From DASUAS01 sp963809795 (lineage in GTDB: Bacteria > Actinomycetota > Acidimicrobiia > IMCC26256 > DASPTH01), in assembly GCA_963809795.1 (NCBI GenBank), contig CAWELN010000013.1, forward strand, positions 38,837 to 102,836: 64,000 bases of DNA. The letters run 5' to 3'. Positions 17,151 through 26,498 of the stretch are shown piece by piece; the stretch's first letter is position 1, and each line of letters starts with the position of its first letter. The notes under the pieces were generated by a model that was not told the origin of the DNA, ran no database searches, and saw only the letters and a list, made by a program, of their open reading frames with translations. A program made the position numbers and the translations under genes.

Positions 17151-20072
17151 ATGCTGACGGCCGCGGCGGTTGCCGCTACGGCGGCCAACCGTTGGTTGTT
17201 GGCGGGAATTGCCTCCGCGATCGCGGTGCTCGGGCTCGCCGCGTACGCGCGCGACAGGAGCAAGGAGAACACGAGCCCCCGCGGGACCCGCCGCCGAGCG
17301 GGCGCCATGATCGCGCTCGGGCCGGTGATCGGCCTCGTCCTCGCGCCCGAGTTCGGTGACCTGACCGTTCTGGTCGCGCTCGGCGCGCTGCTGCTCGCCG
17401 TCGTCGGGGTCGCGATCGAGCGCTCCGACCACACCGACCGCCTGGCCGCGGCGGCGGCCGCAGTGGCCGCGCTGGTTGCGGTGCTGGCGGGCGCGCGCCT
17501 CGGCCCGACCGGGATCGGGGCGTTCGACGTGGCCGGCGCGTTCCTGTTCGTCTTCGTGGTGATGAAGTCGATCGACGGCCTCGGCAACGCCGACGGGCTG
17601 GCCGCCGGGTCCGGGCTGGCCGCCGGCACCACCCTGTTCGGGATCGCCGCCTTCGCGCATCAGGACGGGCTGGCCTGCGTGCTCGCGGGCTTCGCCGCCG
17701 CGTGCTTCGCGTTCCTGGCGTTCAACGTGCGCCCGGCGTCTCTCTTCGTCGGCCGCGGCGGCCGGCTCGGCATCGGGTTCACCCTCGCGGTCGGCGCGCT
17801 GGCGGTCGATCCCGTCCCGGTGTCGTGGCGCGAGCTGACCACGCCGCTCATCCTCCTCGGCATCTTCGTCCTCGACGGCCTCATGGTCGCGGTATACCGA
17901 CTGCGGCGGCGGCGGTCATTGCTCCAGCACCGCAACGACCACGTGCTCCATCGGTTCGTCGCCCTCGGCTGGTCGACCGGCGAAGCGGTCATCTTCCTGG
18001 TGGCGGCCGAGGTGATCCTGTCCGTGATCGCGCTCTTCACCGCCCGCGGCGTCTTCCCGTTCTGGCTCACCGCGGGCTCGACGGTCCTCGTGCTCCTCAT
18101 CGTCGGGATCGAGGCCGGTCGGTCCCGGTTGGAACGCGAGCAACCGCGCGGCCTGCCCGGCTGGGCGTGGATCGTCGTGCTGCTCCTCGTCGTGTGGCTG
18201 GTGGCCGCGACCGCGCCGCTCGCGCTGGCAGGGAACGATGCGGTCGACCGCATGCAGAACGGTCGCGAGGCCGCGACCCGGGCGCTCAACGCCGCGCGCG
18301 CGGGCGACTCGATCACTGCGCAGGGCGCGTTCGACCAGGCTGCACGCGCGTTCTCGGACGCACGCGACAAGTTGGAGACACCGCTCGCGTCGACTGGTCT
18401 GACGCTGCCGTTCCTCGCGTCCAACGTGAGGGCGGCGCGGACCCTCGCCGACATCGGGACCGATCTCGCCGATGCCGGCGAGTCGCTGACCGAGGCAGTG
18501 GATCCCGACGCCCTCCAGGTCGTCGGGGGTCGCCTCCCGATCGAGGAGGTGACCAAGATCACGCCGCAGCTCGAGCACGGGGCGGCAGTCCTCGCCCACG
18601 CCCGCGCCCGCCTCGACCACCTGCGTGACGACCCGTACCTGGTGGCGCAGGTGCGCGACGCCGTCGACAAGGTGTACGACCAGCTCGCGCGCGCGGACCG
18701 CGAGGCCCAGCACGCCGCGGCCGCGGCCCGGCTCGCGCCGGCGATCTTCGGCGCCGACGGCGACCGCAACTACCTCCTCGTGGTGCAGAACAACGCCGAG
18801 TCACGCGCCACGGGTGGGTTCATCGGCAGCTACGCGCTGATCACCGCCCACGACGGGAAGCTGACCGTGGGCGACATCATCCGGACCAAGACGTGGGACG
18901 ACACGATCGCGCAGCAGGCGCAGGTCACCTATCGGGCGCCGGTCGACTACACGCGGCGGTACGCGCAGTACCGCCCGCAGACGACGCTGCAGAACGTGAA
19001 CCTCTCGCCCGACTTCCCGAGCGTGGCGGAGGTGCTGGAGACGCTGGCGCCGCAAGCCGGCCTGCCCCGGGTCGACGGCGTCCTCTCGGTCGACCCGGCC
19101 GGGCTCGCCGCCTTGCTCCAGCTCACCGGGCCGGTCACCGTGCCCGACTGGCCGGTGCCGATCGACAGCGGGAACGTGGTCAACGTGACCCTGCGCGACG
19201 CGTACGCCCAGTTCGCGGCGACGCCGGACCGCGCCGACTTCCTCGGTGACGTCGCCAAGGCCGCCGTCGACGAGGCGACCGCAGGCACGCTCGGCAAACC
19301 CGCGCAGATCGCCAAGGTGCTCGGCGGCGCCGCGCACTCCGGGCACCTCATCCTCGGGTTCACCCGACCGAACGAGGAAGCGCTCGCCGACCAGCTCGGC
19401 GTCTCCGGCCGGCTCGACCCGGTGCGGTCGGACGCGATCGCGGTGACGTCGTCGAACTTCGCCGGCAACAAGATCGACTACTACCTGAACCGCGCGGTCG
19501 ACTACCGGGTGGAGCTCCGGCCCAACCAGAGCCTCACCCGCGCGGACGCGTCGGCGAACCTGTCGGTGGTGCTCGACAACACCGCTCCCGCCGAAGGCCT
19601 CCCGCAGATCGTGATCGGCCCGTACCTCCAGGACCGGTTCGTTGCCGGTGAGAACCGCACGCTGCTGTCGATGTACTCGCCGTTGACCTTCCAGCACGCG
19701 TCCGTCGACGGCAAGCCCGCTTCGATCGCGCCGGGGCGCGAGCGGGGACGCAACGTCTACTCCGTGTTCGAACAGGTGCCCTCGCGTACGCAGAAGTCGA
19801 CGACCACGAAGCTCGCCGGTCCCGTGCAGCTCCACCAAGGCTGGTACACGCTGCGCGTCCATGCGCAGCCGACCCTGAACCCGGACCGGGTGCACGTGTC
19901 GGTCGAGGTACCGCAAGGTTGGGAGATCGACCGCGCACCGAAGATGGAGCGCCTCTTCTCGCGGCGGGTCAGCGTGAACGTCCTCGGCGACAAGTCGATG
20001 ACGTTCCGAGTTCACATCACGCCCGACGCGGGCAGCCAGAACCTCTGGGACCGCCTCGTCTCCGGCGATTGA
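17151..20072 (+). CDS. WecA/MraY-like membrane region fused to DUF4012
   Basis: 973 residues. The first ~330 form about ten hydrophobic segments that keep traces of the polyprenyl-phosphate GlcNAc-1-P transferase fold: MKSIDGLGNADGLAAG echoes the family's N..DG.DGLA.G, and LLQHRNDHVLHRFVALG echoes the HLHHRL loop. The first catalytic Asp pair is missing, so activity is doubtful. After a last membrane helix near 345 and a helical stretch, residues ~520-970 are DUF4012 (NYLLVVQNNAESRATGGFIGSY, LPRVDGVLSVDPAGLAALLQ), which would be outside the cell. DUF4012 proteins occur in actinobacterial surface-polysaccharide loci, role unknown. The leaderless box fixes the start. Confidence 0.75.
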   Translation: MLTAAAVAATAANRWLLAGIASAIAVLGLAAYARDRSKENTSPRGTRRRAGAMIALGPVIGLVLAPEFGDLTVLVALGALLLAVVGVAIERSDHTDRLAAAAAAVAALVAVLAGARLGPTGIGAFDVAGAFLFVFVVMKSIDGLGNADGLAAGSGLAAGTTLFGIAAFAHQDGLACVLAGFAAACFAFLAFNVRPASLFVGRGGRLGIGFTLAVGALAVDPVPVSWRELTTPLILLGIFVLDGLMVAVYRLRRRRSLLQHRNDHVLHRFVALGWSTGEAVIFLVAAEVILSVIALFTARGVFPFWLTAGSTVLVLLIVGIEAGRSRLEREQPRGLPGWAWIVVLLLVVWLVAATAPLALAGNDAVDRMQNGREAATRALNAARAGDSITAQGAFDQAARAFSDARDKLETPLASTGLTLPFLASNVRAARTLADIGTDLADAGESLTEAVDPDALQVVGGRLPIEEVTKITPQLEHGAAVLAHARARLDHLRDDPYLVAQVRDAVDKVYDQLARADREAQHAAAAARLAPAIFGADGDRNYLLVVQNNAESRATGGFIGSYALITAHDGKLTVGDIIRTKTWDDTIAQQAQVTYRAPVDYTRRYAQYRPQTTLQNVNLSPDFPSVAEVLETLAPQAGLPRVDGVLSVDPAGLAALLQLTGPVTVPDWPVPIDSGNVVNVTLRDAYAQFAATPDRADFLGDVAKAAVDEATAGTLGKPAQIAKVLGGAAHSGHLILGFTRPNEEALADQLGVSGRLDPVRSDAIAVTSSNFAGNKIDYYLNRAVDYRVELRPNQSLTRADASANLSVVLDNTAPAEGLPQIVIGPYLQDRFVAGENRTLLSMYSPLTFQHASVDGKPASIAPGRERGRNVYSVFEQVPSRTQKSTTTKLAGPVQLHQGWYTLRVHAQPTLNPDRVHVSVEVPQGWEIDRAPKMERLFSRRVSVNVLGDKSMTFRVHITPDAGSQNLWDRLVSGD

Positions 20073-20087
20073 GCAGCAGCCCCTCGA

Positions 20088-20093
20088 TAGGCT
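20088..20093 (+). promoter_or_regulatory. TAGGCT -10 box, leaderless type
   Basis: TAGGCT ends 7 bases before GTG 20101 of the phosphatase gene, in the 28-base gap after the DUF4012 gene. Confidence 0.5.
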
Positions 20094-20100
20094 CGGCGCA

Positions 20101-20658
20101 GTGGTGGTCCCCCTCCGCATCCTCGTGGTCTGCACCGCGAACCAGTGCCGTTCCCCGTTGACGGCGGTGCTCCTGCGGTCGCACGCCGCGGAGCGCGAGC
20201 TCCCGGTCGAGGTGGCCTCCGCCGGCGTCCAGGCGGTCTCGGGCATGCCCGCCACCGCACCGACCGTCGACGCGGCGCGCCGCTTGGGCGCGGATCTGGT
20301 GACCCACCGCAGCACTCCGCTCGCGTCGGGCGCCGTGCGCAGCGCCGACCTGGTCCTCGGGCTGGAACGACGCCACGTACAGGAGATCGTGCTCGTCGAT
20401 CCGCGGGCATTCGTCAAGACCTTCACGCTGAAGGAGCTCGTCCGGCGGGGCGGCGACGCCGGCCCCCGCCGGCCGGATGAACCGGTCGCCGACTGGCTGG
20501 CGCAGCTCCATCGGGGTCGTCGTCCGACCGACCTGCTCGGCGCGTCGACCGACGACGACGTGACCGACCCGACCGGCTCCGACGCGACGGATCACCACGG
20601 GACCGCGGAGGCGATCGACCGGCTCGCGTCGGAGTCGCTGGCGCTGCTCTTCCCCTGA
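20101..20658 (+). CDS. Low-molecular-weight protein tyrosine phosphatase (Wzb-like)
   Basis: 185 residues. The catalytic P-loop CTANQCRS (C-x5-R-S) lies near residue 11, and the general-acid region is DDDVTDPTGSD near residue 160, both as in LMW-PTPs. A somewhat long middle part (ADLVLGLERRHVQEIVL) carries the usual substrate-pocket helix. Partner proteins of this family dephosphorylate tyrosine-cluster Wzc-type kinases and so control polymer length and export. Two such kinases are encoded on the opposite strand directly downstream, the nearer one ending 18 bases away, so they are the probable substrates. Confidence 0.85.
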   Translation: MVVPLRILVVCTANQCRSPLTAVLLRSHAAERELPVEVASAGVQAVSGMPATAPTVDAARRLGADLVTHRSTPLASGAVRSADLVLGLERRHVQEIVLVDPRAFVKTFTLKELVRRGGDAGPRRPDEPVADWLAQLHRGRRPTDLLGASTDDDVTDPTGSDATDHHGTAEAIDRLASESLALLFP

Positions 20659-20672
20659 GGTCGCCGGCGACC
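20659..20672. terminator. Perfect 14-bp palindrome between convergent genes
   Basis: GGTCGCCGGCGACC fills the gap between the phosphatase and the first wzc-like gene. As RNA it could fold to a 5-bp stem on either strand. A bidirectional terminator is possible but the stem is short. Confidence 0.3.
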
Positions 20673-20676
20673 CGGT

Positions 20677-22512
20677 TCAGTCGGACGGAGCCGGCGTCGC
20701 CGGCCCGGGCTCCGGCACGAACATGTCGAGGTCGATACCGTGTGACCCGTTGCCGTTCGACGCGGCCGACGCGCCCGCCGTCGCAGGACCGCGGCCGGTC
20801 TGCTGGATCCGACCCGGTTGGTAGTAGTAGTAGTAATCGCTCGACGCACCGATGGCGCCGACCAGCACGACGCCGGCGATCGGGACGTCGAGCCGGTTGA
20901 GCAGCTCGATGCTGCGCTCGGCCGCGTCGACGTTGCTGACGCCGACCCGCGCCACGAGGAGCACCAGGTCGGCGGAGCTGACCAGCTCGACCGCGTCGTT
21001 GGCGGTCAGCAGCGGCGCGGTGTCGAGCAGGATGACATCGAAGCGACCACGCGCGGAGGCAACGACCTGGCGTTGCGCGGCGACGACCTGCGCGGGGTTG
21101 GAGCGCGGGTCGGAGAGGACGTTGGTGACGACCTTGACCCCTCCGATGCCGGTCTCGTGGACGCGCCGCGGCTCGTCCTCGAGACCGAAGTACCGGTGGA
21201 TCGTCGGTCGGCGGAAGTCGCAGTTGACCACGAGCACCGACGACCCGGCTTCTGCGAACACGGCCGCCAGGTTCGCCGTGGTCGAGGTCTTTCCCTCACT
21301 CGGGGACGCCGACGTGATCATGACCACGAGCGGCTCGTCGTGCGCGGGCTCGAAGAGGCTGCCGCCCGGTCCGGCCATGGTGCCGTTCCTCGACGAGTCG
21401 TTCCGCCCGGCTTCGGCCGCGGCCATGGCGGCGCGGCTGAACAGCAGGCTCGAGCGGATCGCACGGTAGGCCTCCGCCACTCGCGACAGGGGCACGGTCG
21501 CGGCGACGATCTCGCAGTCGCGCTGTTGGACCTTGGTGATCTCGGGGACGTCGGCGAGCACGGGGAGCGTGAACGCGCCTTCGGCATCGGCGCGGGTCCG
21601 GATCCGCCGGTCGAAACGCTGCAGGACGACGGCGAGGGCGACGCCGAGGAGCAGACCGAGGACCCCGCCCAGCACGCCGCGGGACACCGGTCCGCTCACG
21701 GGTGAGCTGGACGACGTCGAGAGGATGGTGTCCGAGTTCGACGCGTCGGAGGTCGAGCCGTTGTCGGCGGTCAGGTTGTTGCGCGCGGTGGCGCCGAGGT
21801 TCAGCCGCGCGTCGTACTCGGCCTTGCCGATCGGTACCGGCTCGGCCTTCTGGAGGGTCTGGAACCGGCTGGTCGGCGGACCCTGAGCCGCGAGCGACGC
21901 GTACGAGTCGTACGTGATGCGGTACTGGTTGGTCAGCGCGTCGTACTGCGCCTGGATCGTGTCGCGGTTCGGCGGGTTGGCGATGAGTTGAGCGAACAGC
22001 GCGTTCTTCTGCTTGGTGATGTCGTCGAGCCGACCCTGGATGCGGTCGCGGGCCTGGGCGTACGCGTTCTGTCCGCGCTGGTCGAGGTTGGCGACGAGCT
22101 CGACCGCGAACGTGTCGGCCGTCCGCCGGGCTTCGTCGGCGGTCGGTGCGGCGGCGGTGATGGCGATCGTGGACGTGCCGCTGTTGGTCGTGGTGATGAC
22201 GTGCTCCGCCAACTGACGGCCGCTCTCGTCGGTCCCGAGCTGCTTCGCCACCAGGTCGGGGACGTCCCCGGTCGTGGTGTAGATGGCCACCTGGTCGAGG
22301 CTCTGGAAGCCGTTGGGCGTGGCCGAGGCGCCGGTGCTCTGGTTGGTCAGGTCGACGACGAGGGTGGTGGTCGCCTTGTAGAAGGTGCGCGACTTCGTGG
22401 TCTTCGAGTCGAACGCGGCGGTGGCGACGCCGACCGCGGCGCCGACCACTGTGAGCGCGAGGATGAGCACCCAGTGCCGCCGAAGCGTGCGGAGAATCGC
22501 GAGAAGATCCAT
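20677..22512 (-). CDS. Wzc-like polysaccharide co-polymerase with BY-type tyrosine kinase domain (copy 1)
   Basis: 611 residues from ATG 22512; an in-frame ATG at 22554 is possible. Residues 1-300 are a Wzz-type chain-length domain with membrane helices near 15-35 and 305-325 (GVLGGVLGLLLGVALAVVL). The cytoplasmic kinase has the Walker A variant TSASPSEGKTSTTANLA, the A' motif SVLVVNCDFRRPTIH and Walker B DVILLDTAPLL. Five Tyr in a row (560-564) end in QPGR and give the autophosphorylation cluster. It regulates chain length and export of the surface polymer. It is the last gene of the operon that begins with its paralogue at 28328. Confidence 0.9.
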   Translation of the reverse strand: MDLLAILRTLRRHWVLILALTVVGAAVGVATAAFDSKTTKSRTFYKATTTLVVDLTNQSTGASATPNGFQSLDQVAIYTTTGDVPDLVAKQLGTDESGRQLAEHVITTTNSGTSTIAITAAAPTADEARRTADTFAVELVANLDQRGQNAYAQARDRIQGRLDDITKQKNALFAQLIANPPNRDTIQAQYDALTNQYRITYDSYASLAAQGPPTSRFQTLQKAEPVPIGKAEYDARLNLGATARNNLTADNGSTSDASNSDTILSTSSSSPVSGPVSRGVLGGVLGLLLGVALAVVLQRFDRRIRTRADAEGAFTLPVLADVPEITKVQQRDCEIVAATVPLSRVAEAYRAIRSSLLFSRAAMAAAEAGRNDSSRNGTMAGPGGSLFEPAHDEPLVVMITSASPSEGKTSTTANLAAVFAEAGSSVLVVNCDFRRPTIHRYFGLEDEPRRVHETGIGGVKVVTNVLSDPRSNPAQVVAAQRQVVASARGRFDVILLDTAPLLTANDAVELVSSADLVLLVARVGVSNVDAAERSIELLNRLDVPIAGVVLVGAIGASSDYYYYYQPGRIQQTGRGPATAGASAASNGNGSHGIDLDMFVPEPGPATPAPSD

Positions 22513-22555
22513 GGAGAACAAGGCCCTGCGGTCGATCGACGGGCGGCGGGCCATG

Positions 22556-22864
22556 CTACTCCGAGGGGCTACCGCCACTGTCCGCGGCGGACTCCAACGC
22601 CCCGGCGGCATCGAGCGCGCGGAGCGCGGGGCCCAGGTCGCGGGCCACGACGTCCGGAGTCGAGCCGTAGGCAGCCGCGAGCACCTCGGCCAGCTCGTCC
22701 TCGGACCGCCACTCGGCGAGCAGCTGCCACATCGCCGGACCGGTGCCGGCCAGCGTGATCACGTCGGGGGCGCCGGGCGGCAGCAGCACGACCGCGTCGA
22801 GCGAACGCCGCCAGAGCACGCCGGGCCGACGCCGGATGCGGTTCCCCATCGCTCCGGTTGTCAT
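22556..22864 (-). CDS. PqqD-family small protein (second of a pair)
   Basis: 102 residues; ATG 22864 overlaps the stop of the upstream PqqD gene (ATGA). GVLWRRSLDAVVLLPPGAPDVITLAGTGPAMWQLL, then DELAEVLAAAYGSTPDVVARDLGPALRALDAAGAL, is the wHTH peptide-binding fold of PqqD, here in a divergent form lacking the LNPTA signature of the neighbour. PqqD-like domains bind leader peptides and present them to modifying enzymes; no precursor peptide is visible nearby. A 43-base gap separates it from the wzc-like gene downstream. Confidence 0.75.
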   Translation of the reverse strand: MTTGAMGNRIRRRPGVLWRRSLDAVVLLPPGAPDVITLAGTGPAMWQLLAEWRSEDELAEVLAAAYGSTPDVVARDLGPALRALDAAGALESAADSGGSPSE

Positions 22865-23190
22865 TCCGGGTCCGGGTCGCGCCGCTCGTCGGCCGCGACC
22901 CCGTCGAGGAGTCCCTCCGCGCCGAGCTCGCGCACGACGCGCACCGCGTCGGCGAGGACCAACTCGTACGACAGGCCGAGCTCGTCGCTGATGTCGCGCG
23001 CCACGTCCTGCACACGCGCTTCGCCGTCGAAGCACGACCACAGGAGGCTCGCGGTGGGGTTCAGATGGTGCAGCCGGTCCTCGTGCTCGTCGAGCAGCAC
23101 GAGCTCGCCGTCGACCTCGACCGAGTACACCAACGCGGCGCGGGCCGGCACGAACTCGGCATCGAGGGAACCTGGGCTGCGCTCAGCCAT
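22861..23190 (-). CDS. PqqD-family small protein (first of a pair)
   Basis: 109 residues from ATG 23190, which overlaps the HprK-like stop by 8 bases. The domain LVLLDEHEDRLHHLNPTASLLWSCFDGEA..DVARDISDELGLSYELV..VRELGAEGLLDGV is canonical PqqD and is the closest relative in the window of the N-terminal domain of the fusion protein at 4.2-5.9 kb (LNPTA, DGEA and VRELGA.GLL.GV shared). In known systems PqqD works with HprK-related kinases and nucleotidyltransferases in polysaccharide or exosortase loci; the substrate remains unknown. Confidence 0.85.
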   Translation of the reverse strand: MAERSPGSLDAEFVPARAALVYSVEVDGELVLLDEHEDRLHHLNPTASLLWSCFDGEARVQDVARDISDELGLSYELVLADAVRVVRELGAEGLLDGVAADERRDPDPE

Positions 23191-24026
23191 CGCCGCCCTC
23201 CGCCACCAGTGCGTCGACCAGCCGGCACGCGGTGTCGAGATCGCCGACGGTCAGCCGGTAGCAGTCGACCGACCGGATCACCCGCGCCAGCGCGTCGAGC
23301 GAACGCCGCGACTGCTCGTTGAACCGGAAGGTGTTCCGGGCCAGCTCGACCAGGCCTTCGGCGCGTCCGATCGGCACCAGCGCGGTCGGGGCGTCGGCCG
23401 CGTAGCGCGGGAACACGACGTACCCGGCCCGGCACCGCTCTCCGACCGCATCGGGCCGGAACATCGACGGCGGGACCTGCCATTGCTCGACGCCATCCGT
23501 GGTGGCGGCGGGCGGCGGTGGCGGGGCCAGCTCGGGGAACAGGTGTTGGGACCCCGGGTCGAGCGACAGGGGCTTGGGGAACGGCTCGATCTCCCCGGTG
23601 TCCCAGTCGAAGGCGACCGCTTCGTCGGTGAGGTACGACCAGCCCGAGCGCACCAACCCCGCGGTCAGGGTGGTCTTCCCCGACTCCATGTGCGCCGGGA
23701 ACACGCACGCGACGCCGTCACGCACCACACCGCCGGCGTGGCTGGTGACGGAGTAGGCGGGATCGACCGCCCGCTGGTTGACCCAGTGCACGAGGTTCAC
23801 GACGAAGGAGCTGGGCGCCGACCGCGTGCAGGACGGTCTCGCCCTCGCATCGCATCTCGACGGCATCCGGTTCGTCGCCGGCGGTGACCACCTCGTAGGC
23901 GACCGCGTCGCCCGACGGCGCCGCGAAGCCGTCGAGCAGCCACTCGAGGTACTTCCCGAGCGCGTCGTCGTCGACCGCGAGCGCGAAGTCGAGCGCGAGG
24001 GCGTGGAAGCCTCGGGTCACGTACAC
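23183..24026 (-). CDS. HprK-related kinase, frameshifted once
   Basis: Start GTG 24026 (GTG 24020 possible). The N-terminal lobe YVTRGFHALALDFALAVDDD..VEMRCEGETVLHAVG runs in one frame to about 23815; removing one base there continues with PSSFVVNLVHWVNQRAVD. The P-loop is PAHMESGKTTLTAGL, and the downstream acidic SYLTDEAVAFDWDTGEIEPFPKP is the second active-site block of HprK-like kinases. The C-terminal lid RFNEQSRRSLDALARVI is present. HprK proper phosphorylates HPr serine; relatives beside PqqD genes have no proven substrate. About 280 residues when joined. It is flanked by the nucleotidyltransferase and PqqD genes. Confidence 0.8.
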
Positions 24027-24036
24027 CGGGGTCCGA

Positions 24037-25116
24037 TCACTTCAGGATCCGGTGCCAGGCCCGCCGGAAGTGCCCGGCGGCGTTGAAGCCGCGGGCCGCG
24101 AGATATTCGCGCTGCGGGAACATGATCGCCCGAAGGTAGGCGAGCCGGGCTTCCGTCCCCCGCAGCACGAGGAGCGCGGCGAGCTGACCCGTGAACGCGC
24201 GTGCCGGGCCTTCGTGCCATGCGAGCATGCGGCGCTGGTGGGGACTCGGCACGAAGCGACGCGCCCACTGCACGACCGGTGGTTCGGCAGTGAGGCCGAG
24301 CTCGTCCCAGGCCAGGGTGACGGCCCGGGCCACGATCGGTTCGCACTGCCACTCGCGCGCCATGAGCAGCACGTCGAGCAGGTTGGGCTTCTCCCGATGG
24401 ACGAGCTGCGCGAGGTCACGCAGCGACATCAGCCGCGGCGGCCAGTCGCCGAATGCCGCCGCGTAGCTCGCGTGGAGGAGCCGCTGCGGCATCGGGAGCG
24501 CCTCGAGCTCGACGATCCCCAGAGGAAACCGGTACGGAGGGGCGAAGAGGTCGTCGAAGCGGACGGTGAGGCCGTACGCGCCTTCGACGAACGTGCGGTG
24601 GAGGTCCAGCTCGAGACCACCGACCTTCAGCATCACCTCCTTGCCGAAGCGGTCGTCGAACCCGCGTCGGAGCTCGGGCTGTGGGCGCTCGGCGTCGAAG
24701 GCTGTGGTGAGGACCCGGGACGCCCGCGTCAACTCGGACTTGGGCACCAGGAGGTCGACGTCACCGAAGACCCGCTCGCTCGGATCGTCGTAGGCGGTGT
24801 GGGCGAGCGCGACGCCTTTGAGCACGCGCGAGTCGATGCCGGCGCGGTCGAGCACCGCGGTCGCGTCGAGCACCAGCCGCTCGATGCGCACGCAGTGGGT
24901 GAGCCAGGCCCGGAACGTCACCTCGAACGTGCGCTCCTGTTCGTCGGTCAGGCGCAGCGCGCCGGCGCGTATCGCCGCCCCGAGCTGACCCAGGAGCCGG
25001 TGCTGCTCGCACGACGCGAGGAGCTCGTTGAATTCCTCATCGCTCAACGCGGCGGCGCCGACCGTCAGGCGCGACGGCAGCCCGTAGGCCGCGATCGCCG
25101 CTGCGGCGACCGTCAT
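24037..25116 (-). CDS. Nucleotidyltransferase-family protein (NTP_transf_5 type)
   Basis: 359 residues from ATG 25116, overlapping the upstream stop (ATGA). The nucleotidyltransferase core is SRVLKGVALAHTAY..RVFGDVDLLVP: the G-D-V-D pair binds metal and NTP, and VGGLELDLHRTFV supplies the third acidic residue. The rest is helical. This family (PF14907 pattern) often sits beside HprK-related kinases and PqqD proteins in polysaccharide and lasso-peptide loci; what it transfers NMP to is not known. No truncation is seen. Confidence 0.8.
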   Translation of the reverse strand: MTVAAAAIAAYGLPSRLTVGAAALSDEEFNELLASCEQHRLLGQLGAAIRAGALRLTDEQERTFEVTFRAWLTHCVRIERLVLDATAVLDRAGIDSRVLKGVALAHTAYDDPSERVFGDVDLLVPKSELTRASRVLTTAFDAERPQPELRRGFDDRFGKEVMLKVGGLELDLHRTFVEGAYGLTVRFDDLFAPPYRFPLGIVELEALPMPQRLLHASYAAAFGDWPPRLMSLRDLAQLVHREKPNLLDVLLMAREWQCEPIVARAVTLAWDELGLTAEPPVVQWARRFVPSPHQRRMLAWHEGPARAFTGQLAALLVLRGTEARLAYLRAIMFPQREYLAARGFNAAGHFRRAWHRILK

Positions 25117-26492
25117 CGTGGCAGGGCGCGTTCCTGCTCGGCGGCGCCGGCATCGGTCTTGCGCTTCGAGGGGTACAGCGCCAGCAGGACGAACACGAAC
25201 GGCAACGCCTGAGTGCGCTGTCGCGCCAGGATCCCGAAGTTGCTGATGGTGCCGAACGCGAAGAAGAAGATGAGCAGGTACACCACCGCGTACGTCACGT
25301 ACGGCTCCGACCGCAGCCGTCCGAACAACGACACGATCCGCCGCCACGACGCCGCGCAGAGCACGAAGAGGAACAAGGCTTCGAGCGAGGTCGCGATCTG
25401 CTCGGCGCCGCTCGACTCGATCGGGAGCGGTCGGAACAGGATCGTGAAGCTGGCTTCCACATAACCCAGTGGGTTCTGCGGATCGGCGGCACTGAAGGTG
25501 GAACCGCCCTCCTCGGTGCGCCGGTTGGTCTCGAGCGCGGTGTTCACCGACGAGCTGCTGAAGTCGTCGACGTCGAGGACGGTGGCGGCCCGCGACGCCA
25601 GGATGCCGCCGAGGACGATGAGGACGAGCAGTCCGGCAACCTTGGCGATCGAGCTCGGCGTGACTCCGGGCCGGCTCGACTCGCGCCGGCTGACCAGGAG
25701 CGCGACGCCGAACGCCAACAGCGCCATGAGGGAGACGTGCGGACGCACGAAGCTCCCGAGCAGCAGACCGAGCACCAACAGCGTGTAGCCGCCGGGTCGG
25801 CGCACCAGCACGCGCGCGGCGCCGACCGACGCGATGCCGAGGGTCAGGAGCATCCAGCAGTCCTTGCCGATGCTCGAAGGCCAGAAGGCCAGCGAGGGCC
25901 ACAGGAAGATCAGCAAGGCGTAGCGGCGGTGATCGGCGTTGGGCAATGCGGTGACGAACGCCCGGTACAGCAGGTAGCACCCGATGAACCCGAGCCACGC
26001 GAACACCAGGAACTTTGCGGCCAGGTTCGGGCCGGTGAAGACCGAGACCGCCCCGCTGATGATCCGCATCGCCCCGGTGCCGGGTACCGGTGCCCCCGGG
26101 TCGACGTTGAAACGGAAGTGGCGGAAGGCTTCCGCGATCCGGTCGCCTTGCTGGTCGTACACGAAGGCATCGGCACCATGCGCCATCCGGTAGAACGCGG
26201 CGAAGAAATGCAGGCCGAGTCCCGTGGCGGCCAGACCCGCGAGATCGAAACGGTGCTCGCGCCGGCCTGCGGCCACCAGGACCGGGAGCGTCAGCAGCGT
26301 CAGCAGCGGGATGACCACCAGGCTCGAACCGGCCGCCCACCCATACCCGAGCCACTGCCACATCCAGAAGGCGATGGTGAACGCGAAGACGCCGCACGCG
26401 ATCGGTTGCCACGAGAAGTGCTTCGGCGCGGCCGGCCGCGTCGGCAGGAGCGGCGGCCGGTACGCGCGGCGCGGCGTTCCGGGTGTGGTCAC
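25113..26492 (-). CDS. Polytopic membrane protein, candidate polysaccharide polymerase (Wzy-like)
   Basis: 459 residues from GTG 26492. About eleven hydrophobic segments, with a long polar loop (RTEEGGSTFSAADPQNPLGYVEASFT, about 315-345) between membrane helices, as in EpsG/Wzy polymerases. Other cues are LIFLWPSLAFWPSSIGKDCW and a short Lys/Arg-rich C-terminal tail. Wzy proteins vary greatly, so the call rests on topology and on the position between two Wzc-like genes. It would act in the cytoplasmic membrane joining lipid-linked repeats. Confidence 0.65.
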   Translation of the reverse strand: MTTPGTPRRAYRPPLLPTRPAAPKHFSWQPIACGVFAFTIAFWMWQWLGYGWAAGSSLVVIPLLTLLTLPVLVAAGRREHRFDLAGLAATGLGLHFFAAFYRMAHGADAFVYDQQGDRIAEAFRHFRFNVDPGAPVPGTGAMRIISGAVSVFTGPNLAAKFLVFAWLGFIGCYLLYRAFVTALPNADHRRYALLIFLWPSLAFWPSSIGKDCWMLLTLGIASVGAARVLVRRPGGYTLLVLGLLLGSFVRPHVSLMALLAFGVALLVSRRESSRPGVTPSSIAKVAGLLVLIVLGGILASRAATVLDVDDFSSSSVNTALETNRRTEEGGSTFSAADPQNPLGYVEASFTILFRPLPIESSGAEQIATSLEALFLFVLCAASWRRIVSLFGRLRSEPYVTYAVVYLLIFFFAFGTISNFGILARQRTQALPFVFVLLALYPSKRKTDAGAAEQERALPR

Positions 26493-26498
26493 GGCCGG

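Noticed and set aside
15147..17660. 837-codon minus-strand open frame over the PglF-like gene
   Set aside because: Low-complexity His/Asp/Gly antisense of a conserved dehydratase; no start context or motif.
22556..24026. Lasso-peptide or other RiPP cluster
   Set aside because: PqqD, HprK and nucleotidyltransferase are shared with such clusters, but no precursor peptide or B2-type protease is seen, and the asparagine synthase at 41.9 kb is a full amidotransferase with Cys2 in another transcription unit.
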